A stretch of DNA of 64,000 nucleotides from an uncultured Erythrobacter sp. (GCA_947488325.1 CANKYZ010000002.1:186001-250000); one strand, 5' to 3'. Shown: positions 17,401 to 26,725, numbered from the stretch's first letter. Notes: generated by a model from the letters alone, not told the origin. Translations and numbers: made by a program.

Positions 17401-19716
17401 ATGGCCAAACGCTCCCACCACAATACGACAAAACCCCCTCAGGGGATGCCCACTGCAAAACAGGTGCTGGAATTTATCCAGACCTCACACGAGCCCGCTG
17501 GTAAGCGGGAGATTGCAAAGGCATTCGGGCTAAAGGGGCAAGAGAAAATCGCGCTCAAGCGTCTACTCAAAGACATGGCGGAAGAAGGCCTGATCGACGG
17601 CAAGAAATCCGCCTATCACCAGATGGGCGGCGTGCCGAAAGTCACCGTTCTGCGTGTCGTCGATATCGAAGATGGCGAACCGATTGCGATCCCTGACAAT
17701 TGGGCTGCTGAAGCGCCGGGTGAGCCGCCGCGCCTGACGGTGCGTGAGTTGAAGGGGAAGGGCGGCAGGCGTCCCACCGCGCTCAAACGCGGGGACCGAA
17801 TTCTCTCGCGAACCGAAGAAAATAGCGGCGTCTGGACCGCTTATCCAATCAAGAAACTGCCCGCTCGAACCGAAGGCCTCATGGGCGTTGTCGAGATTGA
17901 CGGCGGCGGCAAAGCGTGGCTCGCGCCCGTGGACAAGCGCATCCGACGCTCCTCCCCCATCAGCGATGTCGGCGGAGCGGAAGAAGGGCAATTGGTTCTT
18001 GCCGAGCAAACCGGGCGCAGCGAGCGCTCTGGCCTGAAAGTCATCGAAGTAATAGGCGACCCGCTCGCTTCCAAAAGCTTCAGCATGATCGCTATCGCCA
18101 AACACGGCATCCCGCACACCTTCCCAGACGAAGTGAATGCAGACGCTGGCGAAGCCGTCGACTTGAAACTGTCCGAGGAAGAACGCGAAGACCTGCGCGC
18201 GCTTCCTATCGTCGCCATCGATCCTGCCGATGCGCGCGATCACGATGATGCAATTTGGGCAGAGCCTGACGGGAAGGGCGGTTTCAACGCTCTGGTCGCG
18301 ATTGCCGATGTCAGTTTCTATGTGCGCCCCGGCAGCGCACTTGACCGCGAGGCACGCAAACGCGGCAATTCGGTCTATTTCCCCGACCGCGTCGTCCCAA
18401 TGCTGCCCGAAATTCTCTCCGCCGATGTGTGTTCATTGCGGGAGAATGAGGACCGGGCTGCTATGGCGTGCCATCTGCATATCGATGCAGCCGGCCAGAT
18501 CACAAAGCACCGCTTCACCCGTGCAATTGTCCGCATCCACCACAACATTGCTTATGAGGATGCGCAGGCTGCGGTCGACACTGGCAAGCCGCCGGAATAT
18601 CTCGCGCATTTGTGGGACGCATGGAAAGTGCTCGCCGATGCGCGTGAGAAACGTGAACCGCTCAATCTCGACCTGCCAGAACGCCGGGTCATGCTGAATG
18701 ATGAGGGAGTGATTACCGAGATTGCAGTGCGCGAGAGACTGGATGCACACCGCGTAGTCGAAGACTTCATGATCGCAGCCAATGTCGCCGCGGCAAAGGC
18801 ACTGGAGGCGAAGACATCACCCGTGGTCTACCGCGTCCACGATACGCCTAGCCGGGAAAAGCTGATCGCGCTGCGCGATTATATGGCGACGATGGAAAAG
18901 AAGATCGCTCTGGGGCAAGTCATCACGCCTGAATTATTCAACAATTTACTGAAGGGCGTGACGGAAGAGTCTGAGAAAGCACAGGTTATGGAGGCTGTGC
19001 TACGCACTCAGATGCAGGCCTTTTACGGCCCGGCCAATGGCGGGCATTTCGGCCTGGCGCTCGGTTCATACGCGCATTTCACATCGCCCATTCGCCGCTA
19101 TGCCGATTTGTTGGTCCATCGTGCTCTGGTCGACGCCTATAAGCTCGAACAGCCAAAGCCGGCTGGATCGATGCCCGAAACAACTGGTCTTTCCGACAAA
19201 GATCGCAAGAGCCTGCAAGAAATCTGCGACGCAATCAGCCAGACTGAACGACGTGCGATGGAAGCGGAACGAGACACAATCGATCGCTATGTTGCCGCAT
19301 GGTTATCTAGCCGCGTGGGTGAGATATTCGACACACGCATTACCGGGGTGCAGGGCTTTGGCTTCTTCGCCACGATCGTCGGGCTGGGCGGAGACGGTTT
19401 GGTGCCGGTCTCCACATTGGGCGATGAATACTTCCGTTATGACGAAGCCTCCCAATCACTCATCGGTGAAAGCAGCGGGAAGACCTATTCATCGGGTGAC
19501 CGGCTAAAGCTCAAGCTTGCCGAATCCAATGCACTAACTGGGGCGCTTAAATTCTCGATGGTTGATGCAGATGGCAATGCGATTGAACCCCGCAGCAATC
19601 GCCGCGATGATCGCGGTCGCAGACCGAGTGGCCTTCCTAAAAAATCAGGCAAATTCGTTGCCGGAAAACGCGGACGTCCCGGCAATATTCGTCATCAGGG
19701 TCGACGTAAGAAGTAA
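17401..19716 (+). CDS. rnr: ribonuclease R
   Basis: RNase R is a processive 3'-5' exoribonuclease for structured RNA, acting in the cytoplasm. The 771-aa protein has an N-terminal winged-helix segment (VLEFIQTS...KREIAKAF), cold-shock domains, the RNB catalytic core with the Mg-binding aspartate cluster in DPADARDHDDAI, a C-terminal S1 domain (TRITGVQGFGFFATI) and a basic Arg/Lys-rich tail, as expected for RNase R rather than RNase II. The ATG at 17401 is the only reasonable start. It converges with the UspA gene 15 bases away. Confidence 0.96.
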   Translation: MAKRSHHNTTKPPQGMPTAKQVLEFIQTSHEPAGKREIAKAFGLKGQEKIALKRLLKDMAEEGLIDGKKSAYHQMGGVPKVTVLRVVDIEDGEPIAIPDNWAAEAPGEPPRLTVRELKGKGGRRPTALKRGDRILSRTEENSGVWTAYPIKKLPARTEGLMGVVEIDGGGKAWLAPVDKRIRRSSPISDVGGAEEGQLVLAEQTGRSERSGLKVIEVIGDPLASKSFSMIAIAKHGIPHTFPDEVNADAGEAVDLKLSEEEREDLRALPIVAIDPADARDHDDAIWAEPDGKGGFNALVAIADVSFYVRPGSALDREARKRGNSVYFPDRVVPMLPEILSADVCSLRENEDRAAMACHLHIDAAGQITKHRFTRAIVRIHHNIAYEDAQAAVDTGKPPEYLAHLWDAWKVLADAREKREPLNLDLPERRVMLNDEGVITEIAVRERLDAHRVVEDFMIAANVAAAKALEAKTSPVVYRVHDTPSREKLIALRDYMATMEKKIALGQVITPELFNNLLKGVTEESEKAQVMEAVLRTQMQAFYGPANGGHFGLALGSYAHFTSPIRRYADLLVHRALVDAYKLEQPKPAGSMPETTGLSDKDRKSLQEICDAISQTERRAMEAERDTIDRYVAAWLSSRVGEIFDTRITGVQGFGFFATIVGLGGDGLVPVSTLGDEYFRYDEASQSLIGESSGKTYSSGDRLKLKLAESNALTGALKFSMVDADGNAIEPRSNRRDDRGRRPSGLPKKSGKFVAGKRGRPGNIRHQGRRKK

Positions 19717-19731
19717 GCATCGAGCGCGCGA

Positions 19732-20184
19732 TCACGCGTCTTCACCGCTGTCTTTCTCATCATAATCATGCGGAATGATGTAGAGCGGGCAGGGCTGTTC
19801 GCCGGCATAAGCAGCAAAGTGCGTAACCAACGGACCTGGCCCGCCACCTTTCGCCGCGCCTAGGACAAGTGCATCCACCTCATCATGGCTGGTAAGGAAC
19901 TCGCTGACAATCTTCTGCCCATTGCCAATCTTGACTGAGATTGTCGGCATAATCCCGCTTTCGGCGAGTAAATTGCCCGCAACGCCGTGTGCCAACATTT
20001 CTGCGCGGTCGCGGGCTTCTTGTTCAATCGTCGCTTGAACTGCGCCAAATGCGCTGAAGTTCTGTTGACCTACCAATGCCAATATATGCACAGCCCCATC
20101 GACCTGAACCGCGCGCCTCGCGGCAAAGCGTAACGCTGCGCGCGCCTCGTCGCTTTCGTCCATTATAACCAGAAATGTACGCAT
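19732..20184 (-). CDS. universal stress protein (UspA family)
   Basis: A 150-aa single-domain universal stress protein of the cytoplasm. It begins MRTFLVIMDESDEARAALR and contains DALVLGAAKGGG and a C-terminal ligand-binding loop, matching the UspA alpha/beta fold. The usual ATP motif G-2x-G-9x-G(S/T) is only partly matched, so ATP binding is uncertain. The ATG at 20184 has AGGGGAG upstream; 21 codons before it were dropped. It is divergent from pdhC. Confidence 0.82.
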   Translation of the reverse strand: MRTFLVIMDESDEARAALRFAARRAVQVDGAVHILALVGQQNFSAFGAVQATIEQEARDRAEMLAHGVAGNLLAESGIMPTISVKIGNGQKIVSEFLTSHDEVDALVLGAAKGGGPGPLVTHFAAYAGEQPCPLYIIPHDYDEKDSGEDA

Positions 20185-20324
20185 AACAGATGCTCCCCTA
20201 ACCCGATATCCTGTCAAAATCACGACAATGCAAGCGCGCCAGAACACTTGCCCCGCGCGTTGGTCTGTATAAACGGGTGTTCATCAACGAAAATTCTGAC
20301 GCATGCAGGAGTCTCACGCAGGTC

Positions 20325-21761
20325 ATGGCAATCGAAATTAAGATGCCCGCACTTTCCCCAACTATGGAAGAAGGCACTCTGGCCAAATGGCTGGTTAAAG
20401 TGGGTGATACTGTTCAGTCCGGCGATATCATGGCCGAGATTGAAACCGATAAAGCGACGATGGAGTTCGAAGCGGTCGATGAAGGCACGATTGCCGCCAT
20501 CGTCATCGAAGAAGGCAGCGAAAGTGTTGCGGTCGGTTCTGTTATTGCTATGCTTGCCGAAGAAGGCGAAGATGTTAGCGCAGTGACTGCGCCGTCCGCA
20601 GATGCAGCGCCTGCACCTGCCGCCGCTCCTGCGCCAACTCCTGTCACGAAAGACGGGCCGGCTGCAACGCCGACCGCACGGAAGCTCGCCGAGAACAACG
20701 GAATCGACCTAAGTCAGATCGAAGGGTCGGGCCCGAATGGCAAGATTACAAAGGATGATGTTGAGAGCGCCATTGAAGCAAGCGGCGGCACAGCAGCATC
20801 TGCCGCCGCTCCGGTCTCCACACCGGCAGCAGCAAGCGTCTCAGGGGCCAACGCTTCCGGTGATAGGATCGTTGCATCCCCGCTCGCCAAACGGATCGCA
20901 ACGCAAAAAAGTATTGACCTTTCCGCAGTAACCGGAACCGGCCCCGGTGGACGGATCATCAAGACGGACGTTGAGAACTTTGACCCAGCATCTGCAACCG
21001 CATCCGCTCCGGCAGCAGCAGCGTCCACCTCAACTGATTCTGCCGTTTCTCATCCCGCGAATGAATATGACGCACCGTTTGAGGCGCAAAAGCTCAATAA
21101 TGTGCGCAAAGTTATCGCTCGCCGTCTGACAGAGGCCAAGCAGACCGTTCCGCATATCTATCTCACTGTGGATGTCAGGCTCGACCCGCTTTTGGCGCTG
21201 CGCAAACAATTGAATGCCTCTCTAGAACCAGATGGCGTGAAGCTATCGGTCAATGATCTGGTGATCAAGGCACTGGCCCGCGCGTTGCAACGCGAACCGC
21301 AATGCAATGTCAGCTTCCAGGGCGACGTGATGCACCAATACAGCCGCGTAGATATCTCCGTTGCCGTGGCTGCGCCATCAGGCTTAATCACCCCGATCAT
21401 TCGCGATGCTGGCCGCAAAGGCCTAGCTGAGATCTCAAATGAGATGAAAGAACTCGCTGGCAAAGCGCGTGAGGGTAAATTGCAGCCGCATGATTATCAG
21501 GGCGGCACCGCTTCGCTATCCAATCTGGGGATGTTTGGCACCAAAAATTTCGACGCCGTTATCAATCCACCGCAGGGAATGATCCTTGCCGTGGGTGCGG
21601 GTGAACAACGCCCGCATGTCGTCGATGGCGCATTGGATGTCGCCACCGTAATGAGCGTCACCGGTAGCTTTGATCACCGCGCGATTGATGGTGTGGACGG
21701 GGCAAAACTGCTCGACCAATTCCGCAAGCTGATCGAGAATCCGATGGGCCTTGTTGTCTGA
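20325..21761 (+). CDS. pdhC: pyruvate dehydrogenase E2 (dihydrolipoamide acetyltransferase)
   Basis: PdhC forms the core of the pyruvate dehydrogenase complex and passes acetyl groups to CoA. The 478-aa protein has a lipoyl domain at 1-80 with lipoyl Lys43 (ETDKATME), then Ala/Pro-rich linkers. Two separate peripheral-subunit-binding domains follow, at about 113-150 ([18 protein letters not shown]) and 184-219 ([18 protein letters not shown]). The catalytic domain runs from about 250 to the end, with the HRAIDG motif (His451) near the C-terminus. Most E2 proteins carry one binding domain. I chose the ATG at 20325, which matches the PdhB start ([18 protein letters not shown]). pdhA-pdhB lie 40 kb away and lpdA 1.5 kb downstream. 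Confidence 0.96.
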   Translation: MAIEIKMPALSPTMEEGTLAKWLVKVGDTVQSGDIMAEIETDKATMEFEAVDEGTIAAIVIEEGSESVAVGSVIAMLAEEGEDVSAVTAPSADAAPAPAAAPAPTPVTKDGPAATPTARKLAENNGIDLSQIEGSGPNGKITKDDVESAIEASGGTAASAAAPVSTPAAASVSGANASGDRIVASPLAKRIATQKSIDLSAVTGTGPGGRIIKTDVENFDPASATASAPAAAASTSTDSAVSHPANEYDAPFEAQKLNNVRKVIARRLTEAKQTVPHIYLTVDVRLDPLLALRKQLNASLEPDGVKLSVNDLVIKALARALQREPQCNVSFQGDVMHQYSRVDISVAVAAPSGLITPIIRDAGRKGLAEISNEMKELAGKAREGKLQPHDYQGGTASLSNLGMFGTKNFDAVINPPQGMILAVGAGEQRPHVVDGALDVATVMSVTGSFDHRAIDGVDGAKLLDQFRKLIENPMGLVV

Positions 21762-21782
21762 ATTACAGCCAAGGGGTCAGTT

Positions 21783-22286
21783 ATGAATGTTCGGTTTAGA
21801 CACAGTGTGATGGCGCTCAGCGTGGTTATGATCACGCTGTCGGCATGTGAACAATATCAAGTGGACCGCGTCGAAGAAAGTGCGACCGAGGCGGTTTCTG
21901 CTGAAAACACCGAGGGCAGTGTTCCGGTAGTTGATCCCAAATTTGGCATTGATCCGCGCCCTGTTCGCATTGGTTTTGACGGGCCCGAAATGGATGCCTG
22001 CGGCGGGTATGGAGAGATTAAGGAACTAAACCCTGATGGCGACAACTTCCTAACTGTCCGTGCAGCACCCACTACCGATGCAGATGAACTTGATCGTTTA
22101 ACCTCTGGCACCGGCATATCAATTTGCGAAACCGCCGATGGCTGGATTGGAATTGTTTACGAAGGCTCAGGTGCCGCTGGCACTGGCTGCGGTGTTGGAT
22201 CGCCGGTTCCCAGGATGCGGGAATATGACGGCGTGTGCCGATCAGGCTGGGTTAACCAGCGCTTTGTTGAGCTGATTGCAGGATAA
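21783..22286 (+). CDS. SH3-like domain lipoprotein
   Basis: This 167-aa protein has a short signal peptide with a lipobox (TLSAC, Cys about residue 22). The C-terminal part (about 85-165) resembles a bacterial SH3 domain: FLTVRAAPTTDADELDRL is the usual first strand and turn, and GWIGIVYEG the later strand. Such domains bind peptidoglycan or other proteins in the envelope. Several Cys (DACGGYG, ICETA, GTGCGVG, GVCRSGW) could form disulfides. It lies 22 bases after pdhC and may share its transcript, without an obvious link in function. Confidence 0.7.
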   Translation: MNVRFRHSVMALSVVMITLSACEQYQVDRVEESATEAVSAENTEGSVPVVDPKFGIDPRPVRIGFDGPEMDACGGYGEIKELNPDGDNFLTVRAAPTTDADELDRLTSGTGISICETADGWIGIVYEGSGAAGTGCGVGSPVPRMREYDGVCRSGWVNQRFVELIAG

Positions 22287-22287
22287 A

Positions 22288-22704
22288 ATGGGCAAAAACC
22301 TAATCTTGGCTGCAAAATTCCTTACGATAGCATTATTTGCGGCGTTAGCAGCATGGTCGTTTATGGCTTTGTGGATGTTGATCGACAGTTTGAACAGCAC
22401 GTCTGATATACGTCAAACAATAATTGCTACATTCCACATCGCACTGTTAGGCAGTTATGCTGTCGGGCTTCCGGTCGCGGTTTTGGTGTTCGCAATGTCC
22501 AAAAAACATCTCATCCAATCACCGACGACACTTTTTATGATCGCCACTCTTTCCGGTATTATGATGGCGCTCGCCAGCCTTGTCATAGGTGACGCTGGCG
22601 CGGCTTTGCTGTTCGGCATGCCCAGCTTTATTGCCGCGATGACCTATGCTGTCCTCGGCTGGTTTTGGATATTAAAGCCGCTTCGGAAAACATCACATGT
22701 CTGA
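22288..22704 (+). CDS. small integral membrane protein, unknown function
   Basis: The 138-aa product has about four hydrophobic helices separated by short loops and ends in a basic tail. I do not recognise the family. The ATG at 22288 begins immediately after the previous stop, and the end overlaps the next gene by 8 bases, so the three small genes between pdhC and lpdA appear translationally coupled. Coding is supported by this packing and by the clean hydrophobic pattern. Confidence 0.65.
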   Translation: MGKNLILAAKFLTIALFAALAAWSFMALWMLIDSLNSTSDIRQTIIATFHIALLGSYAVGLPVAVLVFAMSKKHLIQSPTTLFMIATLSGIMMALASLVIGDAGAALLFGMPSFIAAMTYAVLGWFWILKPLRKTSHV

Positions 22705-23074
22705 CCGCGAACTCGCTATCCGCGCGACGGCCATGCCGACCGATCTCAACCCGTATGGCGGGGTGTTCGGCGGATGGTTGATGGCGCAGATGGCTTTGGG
22801 CGCAGGTTCACTCGCGAGCCGGGTTGGGGAGGGCAAAGCGGTGGTTGTCCATGCGAGCGACTTCACATTCCCCGGTGCGATGGCGGTCGGTGATGAGCTT
22901 TCGGTTTATTGCGATGTGATTGCCACGGGCCGCACTTCACTGACAATCAAAGCAGAGGCGATTGGGCGCGAACGTAATAGTGAGGATACCACCAAAGTCG
23001 GCGAAGGCACGTTCAAATTCGTGCTGCTCGACGGCAATGATAGGCCGCGCGCCGTTGGCGACAATTTTGTTTGA
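22697..23074 (+). CDS. hotdog-fold acyl-CoA thioesterase
   Basis: The 125-aa protein matches the YciA/BACH-like acyl-CoA thioesterase group of the hotdog superfamily, which hydrolyses acyl-CoA in the cytoplasm. Visible features are DLNPYGGVFGGWLMAQM (the catalytic N-terminal segment with Asn/Asp) and VVVHASDFTFPGAMAVGDEL (the central helix-strand pattern). Chain-length preference cannot be read. It overlaps the previous gene by 8 bases. Proximity to pdhC and lpdA fits acyl-CoA metabolism, by inference. Confidence 0.85.
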   Translation: MSDRELAIRATAMPTDLNPYGGVFGGWLMAQMALGAGSLASRVGEGKAVVVHASDFTFPGAMAVGDELSVYCDVIATGRTSLTIKAEAIGRERNSEDTTKVGEGTFKFVLLDGNDRPRAVGDNFV

Positions 23075-23207
23075 AAACTGTCCTACAGACTCTGATCTGT
23101 GTCATGGTTCAATCCATGGCAGTTCACCGCAACACCGATCTTGCATTTCGCGGGAAGGTTGGCAGGAAACCCGTTAATACCAGTCAAATATTCTCTCCCC
23201 AGGACCG

Positions 23208-23230
23208 TGTAACATGCGGTCCATGTTACA
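23208..23230. promoter_or_regulatory. palindrome in the lpdA leader
   Basis: TGTAACATG (23208-23216) and CATGTTACA (23222-23230) form a perfect 9-bp inverted repeat with a 5-base spacer. A third half-site TGTTACA lies at 23232-23238, 10 bases before the lpdA start codon. It could be a repressor operator or an mRNA hairpin next to the ribosome-binding site (AGGAAC). No known regulator is assigned. Confidence 0.55.
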
Positions 23231-23248
23231 TTGTTACAGGAACTCCCA

Positions 23249-24664
23249 ATGGCTAATCCCCAATATGACGTTATCGTGCTCGGATCAGGACCGGGCGGCT
23301 ATGTGGCCGCTATTCGCTGCGCGCAGTTGGGTCTGAAGACAGCCATCGTTGAACGGGAGAACCTCGGCGGGATTTGCCTCAATTGGGGCTGTATCCCAAC
23401 AAAGGCGTTGCTGCGGTCGGCAGAGATCAAGCACTACATGGATCAGGCGGCGAGTTACGGCCTGAAGGTCGCAGGCACGATTGAGGCGGATCTGGACAGC
23501 ATCGTGAAGCGCAGCCGCGGCGTGGCTAAGCAGCTCAATCAGGGCGTCGGACACCTGATGAAGAAGAACAAGATCACCGTTCACATGGGTGATGGCACGC
23601 TAACAGGCCCAACATCGCTAACGGTGAAGAGCGAAAAGGGCGAAGAGGCGCTTACCGCCAAGCATGTCATCGTCGCCACCGGCGCGCGGGCTCGCGATCT
23701 ACCCTTCGCTCCGGCTGATGGAAAGCGTGTGTGGACCTACCGGCATGCGATGGTCCCAACTGAGATGCCATCAAAACTGCTGGTCATCGGATCCGGCGCG
23801 ATTGGGATCGAGTTTGCCAGCTTCTACAACGATATGGATGTCGATGTGACGGTCGTCGAGATGCTCGACCGGGTTGTGCCAGTAGAGGATGCCGACGTGT
23901 CGGCCTTCCTGGAAAAGAGCCTCAAGAAGCAAGGCATGACGATCATGACTGAGGCGGGAGTCGAGGGTTTGAAGGTTGGCGCGAACAGCGTCGCTGCGAC
24001 GATCAAGGACAGCAAAGGCAAGGTTGAAACCAGCGAGTTTAGCCATGTCATCACCGCTATCGGCATTCAGCCCAATACCGAGAATATCGGTTTGGAAACG
24101 GTGGCCGACATGGATCGCGGCTTTATCCAGATTGATCCCTATGGCCGGACGAAGTCGAAGGGTCTGTGGGCGATCGGCGATTGCACTCCTGGCCCATGGC
24201 TCGCGCACAAAGCCAGCCATGAAGGCGTGACCTGCGCAGAGGCTATTGCGCAGGAATTGGGCAATACAGAAGTCCACCCGCACCCGCTAAACCGTGGTGC
24301 GATCCCAGGCTGCACATACTGCCACCCGCAGATCGCCAGCGTCGGCATGACGGAAGCGAAGGCCAAAGAGGCTGGTCATGCGATCAAGGTCGGCAACTTC
24401 CCCTTCATCGGCAATGGTAAAGCCATCGCGTTGGGCGAAGCAGAGGGTTTCATCAAAACCGTATTCGACGCCGCCACAGGCGAGTTGCTGGGCGCGCACA
24501 TGATCGGGGCTGAAGTGACTGAGCTGATCCAGGGTTACACCGTGGGCAAGGTGCTGGAGACGACCGAGGCTGAACTGATGCAGACTGTATTCCCACATCC
24601 GACCCTGTCAGAAATGATGCATGAAAGCGTCCTCGATGCCTATGGTCGGGCGATCCACTTCTAA
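23249..24664 (+). CDS. lpdA: dihydrolipoyl dehydrogenase (E3)
   Basis: LpdA re-oxidises the lipoyl arms of 2-oxo acid dehydrogenases using FAD and NAD. The 471-aa protein has the FAD motif GSGPGGYVAAIR, the redox disulfide GGICLNWGCIPTK, the NAD motif VIGSGAIGIEFAS, and the C-terminal catalytic His-Glu pair in HPHPTLSE. The ATG at 23249 has AGGAAC upstream; six earlier codons from a TTG are unlikely. The leader contains a strong palindrome. Placement after pdhC suggests service to pyruvate dehydrogenase, but E3 is usually shared. Confidence 0.97.
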   Translation: MANPQYDVIVLGSGPGGYVAAIRCAQLGLKTAIVERENLGGICLNWGCIPTKALLRSAEIKHYMDQAASYGLKVAGTIEADLDSIVKRSRGVAKQLNQGVGHLMKKNKITVHMGDGTLTGPTSLTVKSEKGEEALTAKHVIVATGARARDLPFAPADGKRVWTYRHAMVPTEMPSKLLVIGSGAIGIEFASFYNDMDVDVTVVEMLDRVVPVEDADVSAFLEKSLKKQGMTIMTEAGVEGLKVGANSVAATIKDSKGKVETSEFSHVITAIGIQPNTENIGLETVADMDRGFIQIDPYGRTKSKGLWAIGDCTPGPWLAHKASHEGVTCAEAIAQELGNTEVHPHPLNRGAIPGCTYCHPQIASVGMTEAKAKEAGHAIKVGNFPFIGNGKAIALGEAEGFIKTVFDAATGELLGAHMIGAEVTELIQGYTVGKVLETTEAELMQTVFPHPTLSEMMHESVLDAYGRAIHF

Positions 24665-24861
24665 TGGGCGATAACGCGTCCGATTCGGAGAACTCGTTCC
24701 TGACCAAGGAGGATCTGATCGCGCATCTAAAGGGAAGCATGTTCCCAAAGGGAAAGAGCTTTGCTCCGTCATTGGTGATGTGGGGCGATTCGCATGGAGA
24801 GGAGGTCGATGTCGACCGTCTCGATCACATGAGTCCTCCAGAGGAAGAAAGCGATGCGTAG
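24664..24861 (+). CDS. 65-aa acidic protein, unknown function
   Basis: The start overlaps the lpdA stop by one base (TAATG), which supports translation. The product is hydrophilic, with a central KEDLIAHLKGSMFPKG and an acidic tail (SPPEEESDA). I do not recognise a family, and no membrane segment or metal motif is visible. It ends seven bases before the 3' end of the opposite-strand tRNA-Ser. Confidence 0.5.
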   Translation: MGDNASDSENSFLTKEDLIAHLKGSMFPKGKSFAPSLVMWGDSHGEEVDVDRLDHMSPPEEESDA

Positions 24862-24867
24862 AGCCAG

Positions 24868-24957
24868 TGGCGGACAGGGTGGGATTCGAACCCACGAAGG
24901 GCTTGCACCCTTGCTGGTTTTCAAGACCAGTGCATTCAACCGCTCTGCCACCTGTCC
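24868..24957 (-). tRNA. tRNA-Ser (anticodon UGA)
   Basis: The minus strand folds into a class II cloverleaf. The acceptor is GGACAGG/CCTGTCC, followed by discriminator G and an encoded CCA (24868-24870). The anticodon arm is CTGGT-CTTGAAA-ACCAG with TGA at 24921-24923, the long variable arm pairs AGGGTGC-type sequence, and the T loop is GGTTCGAATCC. The 90-base length including CCA is normal for serine tRNA. It reads UCA-type codons. Confidence 0.97.
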
Positions 24958-25026
24958 GCGTTGAAACGCTCGCTAGCGATGCTTTCGTTGCTTGTCACTA
25001 TCCGATGAAGAATGAGTATAAACAGC

Positions 25027-25941
25027 ATGGCTAAAGGTACACACGAATTCACCGCTGATCCTCGAAATGACGATGTTTTGATCAACGTGAACGGGACGCT
25101 GGTCCACCGTGCACAGGCGACAATTTCGGTGTTTGACAGTGGTTTCATGCTGGGCGACGGGATTTGGGAAGGCCTGCGTCTGCACCGAGGGAAAATCGCA
25201 TTCCTAGAGGCGCATCTCGACAGGTTGTTTGCAGGAGCCAAGGCAATTGCGATGAATATCGGCCTTTCGCGGGTCGAATTGGTGCAGCGAATCGAAGAAA
25301 CAATCGATGGCAATGCGATGCGCGATTCGGAAGGTGTGCATATGCGCCTGATGGTCACACGCGGCATTCGCTCCACTCCGTATCAGGACCCGCGCGTGGT
25401 GATCTCACCAGCGACCATCGTCATCATTCCGGAATACAAGGCTCCGCTTCCTTCGACGATTGAAACGGGTATTCGTTTGTTCACAGTCCATGTGCGGCGC
25501 GGCGATCCCGCAGTACAGGATCAAAAGCTCAATTCGCATTCAAAGCTCAACTGCATCACTGCCTGCATTCAGGCCACACAGGCAGGCGCAGACGAAGCAC
25601 TTATGCTGGACCCACATGGCTTTGTGGCGACCTGTAATTCAACCCACTTCTTCATCGTACGCAAAGGCGAAGTTTGGACCTCAAACGGCGATTACTGCCT
25701 TGGCGGAATCACCCGCTCCAACGTGATCCGACTCTGCAAAGAGGCCGGAATTCCTGTGTTTGAACGAAACTTTTCACTTACTGATGTGTATGGCTCGGAT
25801 GAGGCGTTTGTGACCGGGACATTTGCAGGTGTCGTACCGGTGATTGAGGTGGATGGCAGGGTTATGACCACTGCACGCGGTCCTATGGTTGAGCGACTAC
25901 AAGGGTTCTATCGCAACTTGATGGATCTGGACGCCGAATGA
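25027..25941 (+). CDS. class IV aminotransferase (branched-chain or D-amino-acid type)
   Basis: This 304-aa PLP enzyme belongs to fold-type IV. The PLP lysine is in LNSHSKLNCITA, followed by EALMLDPHGFVATCNSTHFF (the family's E-x-N glutamate/asparagine region) and GGITRSNVI (phosphate-binding). An N-terminal FDSGFMLGDGIWEGLRL is typical of BCAT/D-alanine transaminase/aminodeoxychorismate lyase relatives. The exact substrate cannot be decided. The ATG at 25027 gives MAKGTHEFTA; a TTG/ATG five codons upstream is less likely. Its stop overlaps the broken sulfotransferase start (ATGA), suggesting a joint pathway. Confidence 0.85.
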   Translation: MAKGTHEFTADPRNDDVLINVNGTLVHRAQATISVFDSGFMLGDGIWEGLRLHRGKIAFLEAHLDRLFAGAKAIAMNIGLSRVELVQRIEETIDGNAMRDSEGVHMRLMVTRGIRSTPYQDPRVVISPATIVIIPEYKAPLPSTIETGIRLFTVHVRRGDPAVQDQKLNSHSKLNCITACIQATQAGADEALMLDPHGFVATCNSTHFFIVRKGEVWTSNGDYCLGGITRSNVIRLCKEAGIPVFERNFSLTDVYGSDEAFVTGTFAGVVPVIEVDGRVMTTARGPMVERLQGFYRNLMDLDAE

Positions 25942-26674
25942 TCAACAAACCCATTCGTATTGCTATGTGGAGCGGGCCGCGCAATCTCTCCACCGCAATG
26001 ATGCGAAGCTTCGGCGCACGCGCTGACACTCTCGTAAGTGATGAACCATTCTACGGGGCGTATCTCAAGACCACGGGCGACCCACAGCCAATGGCCGAAG
26101 AGATCATCGCTGATATGGAGTGCGACTGGCACGCCGTCGCAGCAGCACAAAACAGCACCGCACCCGCAGGTCGCGCGATCTGGTATCAAAAGCACATGCC
26201 CCACCATATGGTGGGGCCGATCAGCATTCTCGATTTTCCAGACACACGCCACGCGTTCCTCATCCGTGACCCGATCCGTGTCGCCGCCAGCTATGCAAAC
26301 AAACGCACCGCAATTCGACCTGACCATTTGGGAATACCCGACAACGCCAATATTTCGAGATGGAAGCGGATCGTCTGGGGCACTCTCCTCCAGTTGTGGA
26401 CAGTGCCGAAATTTTGAAGAATCCAGAGGGCGTTTTGCACAGATTATGCAAATCTCTCGGCATTGTTTGGGACGCGGCAATGCTCGCTTGGGAGAAGGGA
26501 CCACTTGTCGAGGACGGTATTTGGGGCGCGCATTGGTATGACAAGGTCAACGCCTCGACAGGCTTTGGACCCGCTCACGCAAAAATGCCATTGCTTGACG
26601 CTGCGTATCAGAAAACGGCTGACGCGTGCCGTGGAGACTATGAGTTCATGCGTAATTATGCGATTAAAGCGTGA
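25938..26674 (+). pseudogene. sulfotransferase-like gene with a frameshift
   Basis: Two frames together encode one protein of about 245 aa. The first frame (25938 to a stop at 26417) starts with IAMWSGPRNLSTAMMRSF, a sulfotransferase-like P-loop, and includes AFLIRDPIRVAASYA. After GIP (26331-26339) it loses similarity. The other frame then continues the family pattern: QRQYFEMEADRLGHSPPVVD, then ILKNPEGVLHRLC and HWYDKVNASTGF, to a stop at 26674. A single missing base near 26340 explains this. Either the gene is a recent pseudogene or the base is a sequencing error. Start overlaps the aminotransferase stop. The sulfate acceptor is unknown. Confidence 0.8.
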
Positions 26675-26725
26675 AGGCGGGGCAATTCGAATACTCGCTC
26701 ACCTAGAATTCAGATCACTTGTGAG

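Noticed and set aside
17563..18243. 226-codon open frame on the minus strand inside rnr
   Set aside because: Antisense to a well-conserved RNase R and without family resemblance.
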